A stretch of DNA of 15,497 nt from Comamonadaceae bacterium (lineage in GTDB: Bacteria; Pseudomonadota; Gammaproteobacteria; Burkholderiales; Burkholderiaceae_C), in assembly GCA_947478935.1 (NCBI GenBank), contig CANJXV010000028.1, forward strand, positions 1 to 15,497. Reading direction: 5' to 3'. A program made the position numbers and the translations under genes. Under the pieces are notes generated by a model, which worked only from the letters and a program-made list of their open reading frames with translations, was not told the origin of the DNA and made no database searches. Below, in pieces: positions 1-6,765 of the stretch. The first letter of the stretch is position 1, and every line of letters starts with the position of its first letter.

Positions 1-565
1 AGTCGGCTTTGAAAGCCATGGCGGTGCGGATGTCTTCCATATCCTTGGCCGTCAGCGCCGGTGCGGTGAGGCCGCCACCTTGTTTGTTAATACCTTTGTT
101 ATTGGACAGCACGCCGCCCAGTTTGACAGTGGTGTGCACTTGCTGGCCTTGCACTTTGTCCACCACCATGACGATGATGCCGTCGTTCAGCAGCAGTACG
201 TCGCCCGCTTTGACTTCTTGCGGTAGCGATTTGTAGTCCAGGCCCACCGCGTTGACATCGCCTAGTTCGGTGCGACCTGCGTCCAAAATAAAAGGCTGGC
301 CGTGCTCCAGAAAAACCTTGCCTTCGGCGAACTTGCCAACGCGGATTTTTGGGCCTTGCAAATCGGCCATGATGGCCACTTCGCGTCCCGCACGTTTGGC
401 CGCTTCGCGCACCATGGTGGCGCGGTCGATATGGTCTTGCGCGGTGCCATGGCTAAAGTTCAGCCGCACCACATCTACGCCTTCGCGTATCAGGGCTTCC
501 AGCATTGCAGGGTCGCTGGAAGCGGGGCCCAAGGTGGCTACGATTTTGGTGGCGCGACGGGGCAT
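1..565 (-). CDS. pyk: Pyruvate kinase, N-terminal part (cut by window edge)
   Basis: Cytosolic glycolytic enzyme that transfers phosphate from phosphoenolpyruvate to ADP. Reading from the ATG at 565, the N-terminus is MPRRATKIVATLGPASSDP. It is followed by RLNFSHG near residue 40 and MADLQGPKIRVGKF near residues 73–86, which are the A-domain signatures of the family. The segment LSNNKGINKQGGGL near residue 160 lies at the end of the mobile B domain. About 188 codons are present and the rest of the gene, including the catalytic Lys region, lies outside the window. The ATG fits the usual family start; the sequence before it (GAGAAAG) is only a weak ribosome binding site. The gene begins 71 bp downstream of mnmA on the same strand and could be read through from it. 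Identity is clear from direct motif reading. Confidence 0.95.
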   Translation of the reverse strand, partial: MPRRATKIVATLGPASSDPAMLEALIREGVDVVRLNFSHGTAQDHIDRATMVREAAKRAGREVAIMADLQGPKIRVGKFAEGKVFLEHGQPFILDAGRTELGDVNAVGLDYKSLPQEVKAGDVLLLNDGIIVMVVDKVQGQQVHTTVKLGGVLSNNKGINKQGGGLTAPALTAKDMEDIRTAMAFKAD

Positions 566-636
566 GGTGACAGCTTTCTCAATCAAAACGCGTTTTTCGG
601 GGGTCGCTCATTGTCCCACGCGGTACAAGCCAGCGG

Positions 637-1818
637 TTACATCAGAGCATCAAGGGCTGGCACCTGGTCAATCACGCCACCGCCCAGGCACACCTCACCG
701 TCATACAGCACGGCCGATTGACCGGGCGTGACGGCCCATTGCGCTTGGTCAAAGCCCAAGCTAAACAGAGCGCCATCGCTGTTTTGCAGCGCGCACGCGC
801 TATCGTTTTGGCGGTAACGGGTTTTGGCCGCTAAAGCCACAGGGCATGCGGGCGCGCTGCCTGCCACCCAGCTGGCATCGGCAGCGCTGAGCGACTGCGA
901 CAGCAACCAGGGATGCTCGTGCCCTTGCACCACCCACAAAGTATTGGTTTGCATTTCTTTGCGCGCCACAAACCAAGGCGTGTGTTCGCCACCGCCTTTT
1001 TGCGCCCCGCGCGCCTTCAGGCCTCCAATGCCCAAGCCCTGACGCTGGCCCAGTGTATAGAACGACAAGCCCACATGCTGGCCAATGGTGTGGCCCTTGG
1101 GGTTTTTGATCGGGCCAGGTTCTTTGGCTATGTAGCGGTTCAGAAACTCACGAAACGGACGTTCGCCGATAAAGCAAATACCGGTCGAATCCTTCTTCTT
1201 CGCATTGGGTAGACCTATCTCGTCGGCAATGCGCCGGACCTCGGTTTTGAGCAACTCGCCCACTGGAAACAAGGTCTTGGACAACTGCGCTTGGTTGAGC
1301 CGGTGCAAAAAATAGCTTTGGTCTTTGGAGCTGTCCAGGCCTTTTAGCAATTCAAACAAGCCGTTTCTTTCGTTATGCCGAACGCGCGCATAGTGGCCGG
1401 TAGCAATACAGTCAGCTCCCAGACGCATGGCATGGTCTAAAAAGGCTTTGAACTTGATTTCGGCATTGCACAAAATATCTGGGTTGGGCGTGCGCCCGGC
1501 TTGGTACTCGCGCAAAAACTCGGCAAACACGCGGTCTTTGTAATCGGCGGCAAAGTTGACGTGTTCAATGTCGATGCCCAGTACGTCGGCCACGGCGGCA
1601 GCGTCGATAAAGTCTTCTTTGGAAGTGCAATAGCCGGGGTCAGTTTCCAGCGCATCGGCATCCGGTGCGCGGTCATCGTCTTCCCAATTCTTCATGAAGA
1701 TGCTCACCACCTCATGGCCTTGCTTTTGGAGTAAATAGGCAGTGACGGCGGAATCTACGCCACCGCTTAGACCCACCACAATGCGCTGTTTTTTTGGGTG
1801 CTTCGGTGTGGCGCTCAT
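637..1818 (-). CDS. mnmA: tRNA-specific 2-thiouridylase MnmA
   Basis: MnmA activates U34 of Lys, Glu and Gln tRNAs with ATP and inserts sulfur received from the IscS/Tus relay, giving s2U34. The 393-residue protein has the PP-loop SGGVDS at residues 18–23. The catalytic cysteine is in NPDILCNAEIKF (Cys117) and the second, persulfide-carrying cysteine is in GICFIGERPF (Cys215); these correspond to E. coli Cys102 and Cys199. The ATGHYAR segment near 139 and YTLGQRQGLGIGG near 254–266 are also typical. Length is slightly above the E. coli protein because of an insert of Asp/Glu-rich residues near 46–60. The start ATG at 1818 is the only sensible one before the PP-loop. It follows nudJ on the same strand, as in E. 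coli, but here a 201-bp gap with a repeat separates them. Confidence 0.97.
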   Translation of the reverse strand: MSATPKHPKKQRIVVGLSGGVDSAVTAYLLQKQGHEVVSIFMKNWEDDDRAPDADALETDPGYCTSKEDFIDAAAVADVLGIDIEHVNFAADYKDRVFAEFLREYQAGRTPNPDILCNAEIKFKAFLDHAMRLGADCIATGHYARVRHNERNGLFELLKGLDSSKDQSYFLHRLNQAQLSKTLFPVGELLKTEVRRIADEIGLPNAKKKDSTGICFIGERPFREFLNRYIAKEPGPIKNPKGHTIGQHVGLSFYTLGQRQGLGIGGLKARGAQKGGGEHTPWFVARKEMQTNTLWVVQGHEHPWLLSQSLSAADASWVAGSAPACPVALAAKTRYRQNDSACALQNSDGALFSLGFDQAQWAVTPGQSAVLYDGEVCLGGGVIDQVPALDALM

Positions 1819-1899
1819 AGCCAGATTTTAGGCCTGTGTTCGAAGGCGTCTCCGATGGGCGTTTGGCCTTTTAGCCAAGCGCTAGGGAATGCGTGTATC

Positions 1900-2010
1900 G
1901 GTCCAAAATCCATCATTGCCGGCGCAGCGAAGCAACCCAGCTAGCCTTGTGTGGCCAACACTTATGGATCGCCGCCGCGCTCCTAGCGCTAAGCTATTTA
2001 TGCAGCACTT
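1900..2010. repeat. Interspersed inverted repeat, copy 1 (partly degraded)
   Basis: This gap between nudJ and mnmA matches the better preserved copy at 14820–14923. Shared blocks, in order, are GGTCCAAA, TCATTGC, GCGCAGCGAAGCAA, ACTTATGGATCGCCGC, GCGCTCCT and TTTATGCAG/CTTATGCAG. The two arms, GCGCAGCGAAGCAA and ATCGCCGCCGCGCTCC, are related as imperfect inverse complements, so the RNA or single-stranded DNA can fold into a long hairpin. The right arm has lost several bases compared with the 14820 copy. There is no ORF inside it. It looks like a short non-autonomous dispersed element (REP- or MITE-like); the family name is not known to me. Confidence 0.75.
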
Positions 2011-2019
2011 CCCAAGGTA

Positions 2020-2529
2020 TCAAACACCCGGCCCCTGGGTGTACACGTTGGCGTGGGTGTGCAGCGCATCCATCGGATAGCGCCGTCCTGCCAAATAGTC
2101 TTCCATACATTGCACCACCAGCGGGCTGCGGTGCCGCGCCGCGCTGGCGCGCACCTCTTGTGGCGTTAACCACAGCGTGCGCACAATGCCGCTGTCTAGT
2201 TTGCGCTCTGCATCAAAGGCGCCTAGGCTGCCACAAAACGCAAAACGCATATAGCTGATGTCCGCACCGCCCGGCCGCCCCGGCCCGTCGGGCATCTGCA
2301 CGCGCGCCAAGTAAATGCCCACCAGCGCCTGAGGCGTGAAGGCAAATGCGGTCTCTTCCTGCGTCTCGCGCGCACAGGCTTGCGACAGCGATTCGCCTGG
2401 GTCCAGATGGCCTGCCGGGTTGTTCAGGCGCAGGCCTTCGGGGGTGTGCTCTTCCACCAGCAAAAACCGCCCCTCGCGCTCAATAATCGCGGCCACTGTG
2501 GTGGAGGGCTTGTAGCGCAAATCGTCCAT
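2020..2529 (-). CDS. nudJ: NudJ-type Nudix phosphatase
   Basis: A 169-residue Nudix hydrolase very close in pattern to E. coli NudJ, which hydrolyses HMP-pyrophosphate and other nucleoside di- and triphosphates. The N-terminus DLRYKPSTTVAAIIE, then GRFLLVEE (20–27) and NNPAGHLDPGE (36–46), lead into the Nudix helix RETQEET at 54–60. Glu55, Glu58 and Glu59 are the expected metal ligands. The late family motif RSPLV…DYLAGRRYP is also present. In the Nudix box the hydrophobic position is Thr56 and the usual Gly is Ala61, a mild departure. I chose the ATG at 2529, not the TTG at 2583, because the extra 18 residues look unlike the family. Neither site has a strong ribosome binding site. The position just upstream of mnmA repeats the E. 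coli nudJ–mnmA order. Confidence 0.9.
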   Translation of the reverse strand: MDDLRYKPSTTVAAIIEREGRFLLVEEHTPEGLRLNNPAGHLDPGESLSQACARETQEETAFAFTPQALVGIYLARVQMPDGPGRPGGADISYMRFAFCGSLGAFDAERKLDSGIVRTLWLTPQEVRASAARHRSPLVVQCMEDYLAGRRYPMDALHTHANVYTQGPGV

Positions 2530-2611
2530 AGAACGGAGTTTGGGAGTGGGGCCTAGCTTATTTAGAGGGGCTGGTGGCGCCAACTAACTACTAGGCAATA
2601 TCTGCAAGGTG

Positions 2612-2712
2612 CCGATCGCGTCATCACAAGCGCAGCGAAGCAATCCACGTTGGTGTTTTGCCGAAGGTGCGCTTGCATCGCCGCCTTGTTAGGCTCCCGG
2701 CATTGGGGCAGT
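2612..2712. repeat. Interspersed inverted repeat, copy 2 (strongly degraded)
   Basis: The left arm AGCGCAGCGAAGCAATCCA at about 2630–2648 is identical to the same arm of the 14820 copy, and the GCGTCATCAC just before it resembles the CCGTCATTGCG that precedes that arm. The right part, CATCGCCGCCTTGTTAGGCTCC near 2678–2699, lines up with GATCGCCGCGTCGCTGCGCTCC but with several substitutions. The element sits in the gap between the DUF3717/DUF1289 gene and nudJ, both read leftwards. No ORF is visible in it. The left arm is certain; the extent on the right is inferred. Confidence 0.6.
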
Positions 2713-2726
2713 GATGAAGCCATGGT

Positions 2727-3185
2727 TTATCTGGATTGGCTGCTGGTTTGCGCATCCTGCGTATCACTTACGGGTCTTACGCCTTCGGCAGCGCGCTCAG
2801 CGTATTTATTAAAGCGCCAGGCGCTCCCATCCAGGGTGATACGCCGCCAAGTGCCGCGTTTTTCCGCCGGGCTCATTTGTGGCCAGTGCTGCACTTCGAA
2901 AAAGCTGCGGCCGCAGCCTTTGCAAGTTTCGTCGCCCTGGCTAGTGGAGCAAATGGCGATGCAAGGCGTATCCGGGGTGCTGTTGTACCAGGCCAGCCAG
3001 GCTTCATGCGCGGCGTGCGGCATGCTGCGTTCATCGGCCTCGGTGTCGCGGTAATAAACCAGCAAGGCATAAATCTCGGCCAGCGCGCGCGTGGGGCCGG
3101 GCAGGGACACACCATCGGGTGAAGGGCTTTTGCCGCGCCAATAGTTAATGGCCGACTCGATATCGGTAATGTGTATGCCTGCCAT
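2727..3185 (-). CDS. DUF3717–DUF1289 fusion protein
   Basis: A 152-residue protein of unknown function. The first half, ITDIESAINYWR at 6–17 followed by PDGVSLPGPTRALAEIYALL, fits DUF3717, a small domain found mainly in Burkholderiales. The second half is a DUF1289 domain with four cysteines in the pattern C-x3-C-x8-C-x2-C: Cys75, Cys79, Cys88 and Cys91, followed by W-x-x-M-S-P-A-E-K. This arrangement suggests binding of a metal or Fe–S cluster, but that is inference. The C-terminal tail is polar and rich in Ser, Gln and Asp, so probably disordered. I start at the ATG at 3185; the 22 residues upstream (to 3251) are Arg-rich and not family-like. No good ribosome binding site precedes it. It is divergent from the riboswitch-controlled terC gene. 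Confidence 0.85.
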   Translation of the reverse strand: MAGIHITDIESAINYWRGKSPSPDGVSLPGPTRALAEIYALLVYYRDTEADERSMPHAAHEAWLAWYNSTPDTPCIAICSTSQGDETCKGCGRSFFEVQHWPQMSPAEKRGTWRRITLDGSAWRFNKYAERAAEGVRPVSDTQDAQTSSQSR

Positions 3186-3326
3186 GGGGGAGTAAAGAGA
3201 AGAGGCGCGATGATAGCCGTACCCGCGCCGTCGGCGCGGGGCAAGGCCCATCCGCAGTGTTCCGTGAACGGGCGGGCAGCAAAGCGCAAGCAGCGCAGAT
3301 CTTGCTCAGGGCTTATCCCCACCGCG

Positions 3327-3349
3327 CCTGGGGACAGCCAGGTTTTTTT
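3327..3349 (+). terminator. Intrinsic terminator-like hairpin before the riboswitch
   Basis: The stem CCTGG (3327–3331) pairs with CCAGG (3338–3342) around a six-base loop and is followed at once by seven T. This is the standard shape of a plus-strand intrinsic terminator, although the stem is only 5 bp. No plus-strand gene lies directly upstream, so what it would stop is unclear. The rest of the 362-bp gap 3186–3547 holds the yybP-ykoY element; 3186–3326 shows no gene. Confidence 0.5.
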
Positions 3350-3352
3350 ACA

Positions 3353-3477
3353 CTCGCGCCGTTGAAGGGGAGTAGCCCCCCGTTGTCGGGTCGTCAATAC
3401 GGACACTTGCTGTCCCGGCCCCACAGATGCCAGTGCCTTGCGCGCTGCGCCATCGGGCAAGACCTTCGCCGCGCGTT
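3353..3477 (+). promoter_or_regulatory. yybP-ykoY manganese riboswitch
   Basis: Conserved yybP-ykoY parts are all visible on the plus strand. They are GGGGAGTAGC at 3367–3376, GTCGTCAATAC near 3390–3400, and GCAAGACC at 3457–3464. The closing P1 helix can be drawn from CGCGC (3355–3359) with GCGCG (3471–3475) and GAAGG (3364–3368) with CCTTC (3463–3467), which brings the two conserved internal loops together. The class senses Mn2+ and is often found before TerC-family and other metal exporter genes; the next gene here is a terC. No T-rich terminator lies between P1 and the terC start, so control at translation seems more likely than premature termination; that is inference. Confidence 0.93.
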
Positions 3478-3533
3478 GATGGCTCGCCGCAACGCGCGAC
3501 AGATGTCAATTGCCCGCTCCCGGGCCCCATTAC

Positions 3534-3537
3534 AGGA
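3534..3537 (+). promoter_or_regulatory. Ribosome binding site deciding the terC GTG start
   Basis: AGGA lies 10 bases before the GTG at 3548. In-frame ATG codons at 3479 and 3503 sit too close to the riboswitch P1 helix and lack a ribosome binding site, so this site favours the GTG. Confidence 0.6.
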
Positions 3538-3547
3538 AACAAAAATC

Positions 3548-4258
3548 GTGGAACTCTTTTCAAATGCCTGGTGGTCGGCTTTGCTGGCCATTATTCTGAT
3601 CGACTTGGTGCTGGCCGGCGACAACGCTATCGTGATCGCACTTGCCGCGCGCAATGTGCCCGAACATTTGCGCAAGAAAACCATTCTTTGGGGCACGGTG
3701 GGCGCCATCGGTGTGCGCACCGTCATGACGCTGGGCGTGGTCTGGTTGCTGCAAATACCCGGTTTGATGCTGGTGGGCGGCTTGGGCCTGGTCTGGGTGG
3801 CTTACAAACTGCTGGCTGACCAGGGTGAGGGCGGACATGAAGAAGGCGGCGCCAACACCTTTTGGGGCGCCATGAAAACCATCATCGTGGCTGATGCGCT
3901 GATGGGCATAGACAACGTACTGGGCGTGGCGGGTGCCGCCCACGGCGCGATGGACTTGGTGGTTATTGGTCTGCTGGTCAGCGTGCCGATTGTGGTCTTT
4001 GGTAGCTCGGTAGTGCTGCGTTTGGTGGAGCGCTTCCCCTGGATCATCGGCTTGGGCGCTGCGGTGCTTGCGCTCACCGCCGCGCAAATGATTGCCAACG
4101 AGCCTTGGCTGCAAGACTTCTTCGGCGCCGCCAAGGGCGCGGTCGATTCGCATCAGCAACTAGCGCGCTGGGGCTTGTATGCGATGGTCACCGCTGGTGT
4201 ATTGCTGGCCGGATGGCGCAGCCAGCGCCGCGCACTGCAAGCGGCGGACCCGGTTTAA
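3548..4258 (+). CDS. TerC/YjbE-family membrane protein, riboswitch controlled
   Basis: A 236-residue inner-membrane protein with about seven hydrophobic segments. The two pseudo-symmetrical family motifs are VLAGDNAIVIALAAR (Asp25) and ADALMGIDNVLGVAGAA (Asp116, Asp122), and RLVERFPWIIGLGAA follows. These acidic residues inside membrane helices are thought to bind metal ions. Members controlled by yybP-ykoY (E. coli Alx, for example) take part in manganese export, so a Mn2+ exporter is the likely role here. The loop near residues 91–101 is rich in Gly, Glu and His. Translation is taken from GTG at 3548, giving VELFSNAWWSALLAIILIDL, which matches the start of related proteins. In-frame ATGs further upstream are judged leader sequence. 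A second paralogue lies at 10616–11308. Confidence 0.92.
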   Translation: MELFSNAWWSALLAIILIDLVLAGDNAIVIALAARNVPEHLRKKTILWGTVGAIGVRTVMTLGVVWLLQIPGLMLVGGLGLVWVAYKLLADQGEGGHEEGGANTFWGAMKTIIVADALMGIDNVLGVAGAAHGAMDLVVIGLLVSVPIVVFGSSVVLRLVERFPWIIGLGAAVLALTAAQMIANEPWLQDFFGAAKGAVDSHQQLARWGLYAMVTAGVLLAGWRSQRRALQAADPV

Positions 4259-4409
4259 TCGGTAACGCATCGCGGCTTGGCAGAGACGCCCTGGCTGTTA
4301 CTACAAGCTGGCAGTCCATGTTTGCTTGAAATCACCTTAATGTCTTGACGCTTTGGATTGCCGCAGGCTGCCGCCCCGCAAAGACGAGATTTAGTTTTTA
4401 AGCGTGCCC

Positions 4410-6068
4410 TTAGCGTTGCTGATTGGCCTGTTCGCGCAGCAGTTGTACGATTTCGCGCGCGCGCGTGTCCACGATGGACGCTTCAATATGGTCCGGCCCG
4501 TGCGCTCCCCATTGGCCTTTGCGCACCAGGTCTTGGGCGGCGCGTAATCGGCCTAGCGCCGCAGTCCAGTCATATTGCAAACCATCGGCTTGCGCATGTG
4601 CGCGGATAGCGGCTACCGGCCGGCCTTGCGCTTCATAGGCCTGGCCCAGGGCGCGCCAGGCACCTAGGTCGCGCGGGTGGTTCACCACCCACACATACAA
4701 AGCGGTCGCGGCGCGGGCCGCATCCCCGCTGCGCACCTGAACCTGGGCGCGTAGCAACAACTCTGCGCGCTCTAGAGACATCTCTTTGGTATCAGCGGTG
4801 CGCACCGGCGTTGTCATCGTGGCCAAGGCCAGGCCCCCCTGGTCCTGCGCCAGTGCAATATCCGTGCGCAACAGGCGCACCAAGCGATCGACCACGGGCG
4901 GCGCACCGGCCACACCTGCCAGCTGTGTGGCCAAAGCTCCGGCCTGCTCATACGCCCGTAGCTTGAGCGCCGCCAGCGCCCCGCCATACAAAGCCGCTGC
5001 TTGTTGCGCCGGGGCCTTGGTCGCCAAGACGGGGGGTAGCACATCCGCCTGCCAGCGCTGCAAACCATCGACACTGCTATCAGACAGCAGGCGCGCGCGC
5101 GCAGCCATCAGCAGCGCTTGCCAGTCGGTTTCCAGAGGTTTGTTGTTGGCTTGCTCCACGCCGATGCGGGTTTGCATGTCGGCGATGCGATCGGTGTTCA
5201 GCGGGTGGCTGCGCAGATAAGGAAAGCCGCCGCTGTCATTGTTGCGGCTGGACTGCTGCAATTTCTCAAACATGCTGACAAACCCTTGCGGCGCGAAACC
5301 AGCCTCGCTGGCCACGCCAAAGCCGGTGCGATCAGCCTCGCGCTCCATGTCGCGCGAGTAATTCAGGGCACCTTGGATTGCCAGCGCCTGGCTCCCCATG
5401 ATGAGGGCGTTGGCCGCGTCATAGCCGCTGTTGGTACATTGATTAAGCGCATTGCAACTGGACTGACTCCGACTAGCAGCAATCAAACCCAAAATCATCC
5501 CGCCAATCATCCAGGGCGTTCGGGCCGCATCATTGTCGGTCTTGCGGGCGAAATGGCGTTGCGTCACATGGCTCATCTCATGGCCCAGCACCGAGGCTAG
5601 CTCGTCGCGGGTTTGCACCAGTCCCACTAAGCCCATGTACACACCGAAATAGCCGCCGGGCAGCGCAAAGGCATTGACATCGCGCTCACGCGACAAAAGT
5701 ATTTCCCAGGCAAAGCTATCGTCCAGATCTGCTCGCAGGTCGCCACGCGCGCGTGCGGCCTTGAGTAGCGGCTGCCACAGGCTTTGCACATAGTCGGTCA
5801 TCACCGGGTCGTCCAGGTAATCTGGGTCGCGGTACAGACTGCGCACAATCGAGTCGCCCAGCTTGCGCTCGGCCGTTGTTGATATCGCGGTGCCGTCGCC
5901 CAGATCCGGCAGGCTGGTGGCGGAGGCGTTCACAAGCACGGGCGCAGTTTGTGCAGCGGCGGTCAAGCAAAACACCGGAGCTGCTAAGCATGCCAAAGCA
6001 CTTAGCGCGTGGGCCGCCAGCGCGCGGCACAGGGCCGGCGCGTTGGACGCATGGACAATCGTTTTCAT
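4410..6068 (-). CDS. bepA: Periplasmic M48 metalloprotease with TPR tail (BepA/YfgC family)
   Basis: A 552-residue secreted zinc protease. BepA in E. coli degrades stalled outer-membrane proteins such as LptD and helps their assembly at the BAM complex. The N-terminus carries a Sec signal peptide with a hydrophobic core near residues 17–37 and probable cleavage after AAA near 39. The zinc motif is HEMSH (His163, Glu164, His167) in ASVLGHEMSHVTQRHFA. The third ligand is in MEREADRTG (probably Glu244), and SHPLNTDRI near 287–294 is typical of the family. The C-terminal third is Ala-rich and helical with TPR-like units, for example AWRALGQAYEAQGRPVAAI. The open frame runs on to 6563, but the upstream 165 residues lie over moaC on the other strand and are a shadow; the ATG at 6068 begins the signal peptide. 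It is divergent from moaC across 103 bp. Confidence 0.9.
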   Translation of the reverse strand: MKTIVHASNAPALCRALAAHALSALACLAAPVFCLTAAAQTAPVLVNASATSLPDLGDGTAISTTAERKLGDSIVRSLYRDPDYLDDPVMTDYVQSLWQPLLKAARARGDLRADLDDSFAWEILLSRERDVNAFALPGGYFGVYMGLVGLVQTRDELASVLGHEMSHVTQRHFARKTDNDAARTPWMIGGMILGLIAASRSQSSCNALNQCTNSGYDAANALIMGSQALAIQGALNYSRDMEREADRTGFGVASEAGFAPQGFVSMFEKLQQSSRNNDSGGFPYLRSHPLNTDRIADMQTRIGVEQANNKPLETDWQALLMAARARLLSDSSVDGLQRWQADVLPPVLATKAPAQQAAALYGGALAALKLRAYEQAGALATQLAGVAGAPPVVDRLVRLLRTDIALAQDQGGLALATMTTPVRTADTKEMSLERAELLLRAQVQVRSGDAARAATALYVWVVNHPRDLGAWRALGQAYEAQGRPVAAIRAHAQADGLQYDWTAALGRLRAAQDLVRKGQWGAHGPDHIEASIVDTRAREIVQLLREQANQQR

Positions 6069-6171
6069 ACCCGTATGATGCACCTTAAGCATGAACGCCT
6101 GGTAAATCCCGGCGCTTTTTTGTTGGCGGCGCTTGACGCAAAGGCAGCTGCCCCACCTTGAACTAAGAAAC

Positions 6172-6666
6172 ATGAGCAACCTCACCCATTTTGACGACCA
6201 AGGCCAGGCCCACATGGTCGATGTGGCTGGCAAAGCCAGCACCCAGCGCCGCGCCGTCGCCAGCGGGCGCATCCACATGCTGCCCGCTACCTTGGCTTTG
6301 ATCGAAAGCGGCAACGCCAAAAAAGGCGACGTGCTGGGTATCGCCCGTGTAGCCGCCATCATGGCGGCCAAAAAAACCAGCGAATTGATTCCCTTGTGCC
6401 ACCCCTTAGCGCTAACGCATGTTTCGGTGGTGTTTGAGATCCTGCATGGCACCAGAGAACCGCAGGGGCAAGACGGCGTACGCTGCACCGCTACCGTCGA
6501 AACCGTAGGCCCCACTGGCGTTGAAATGGAAGCGCTCACCGCCGTGCAGGTGGCCCTGCTCACTATTTACGACATGTGCAAAGCCGTGGATCGCGGTATG
6601 GTGATGCAAGACATCAGCTTGCTGGAAAAGCACGGGGGTAAGAGCGGTAGTTTTGTGAACCGCTAG
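6172..6666 (+). CDS. moaC: Cyclic pyranopterin monophosphate synthase MoaC
   Basis: Second enzyme of molybdenum cofactor synthesis: it rearranges the MoaA product 3',8-cyclo-7,8-dihydro-GTP to cyclic pyranopterin monophosphate. The 164-residue length is close to E. coli MoaC (161). Family signatures are in order: AHMVDV (13–18), KKGDVLGIARVA (50–61) with the catalytic Lys51, ELIPLCHPL (71–79) with Cys76 and His77, TGVEMEALTA (115–124), TIYDMCKAVD (131–140) with Asp134 and Lys137, and GGKSG near the C-terminus. The ATG at 6172 gives the usual MSNLTH start; an ATG 13 codons upstream is not family-like. The nearest ribosome binding signal is weak (CTAAGAA). No other moa gene is in the window. 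It converges with the ligase gene ending at 6766, across 99 bp without a clear terminator. Confidence 0.97.
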   Translation: MSNLTHFDDQGQAHMVDVAGKASTQRRAVASGRIHMLPATLALIESGNAKKGDVLGIARVAAIMAAKKTSELIPLCHPLALTHVSVVFEILHGTREPQGQDGVRCTATVETVGPTGVEMEALTAVQVALLTIYDMCKAVDRGMVMQDISLLEKHGGKSGSFVNR

Positions 6667-6765
6667 GCACAAGGCGTCTGTGAAGCTTCAATACGCCATA
6701 ACGAATCACCCGCAGATCTCGGATGCAGAGAAAGCATGCCAGACACTAAACGGCGATCATACTTT

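Noticed and set aside
3257..3547. A 97-codon N-terminal extension of the first terC
   Set aside because: It runs through the terminator-like hairpin and the riboswitch and is basic, not membrane-like.
4259..4409. Possible small gene or bidirectional terminator between the first terC and the protease
   Set aside because: This convergent gap of 151 bp has no convincing ORF and no stem followed by a T-run.
6069..6563. A 165-codon N-terminal extension of the M48 protease
   Set aside because: It lies antisense to moaC, is not family-like, and would put the signal peptide in the middle of the protein. The ATG at 6068 begins a proper Sec signal.
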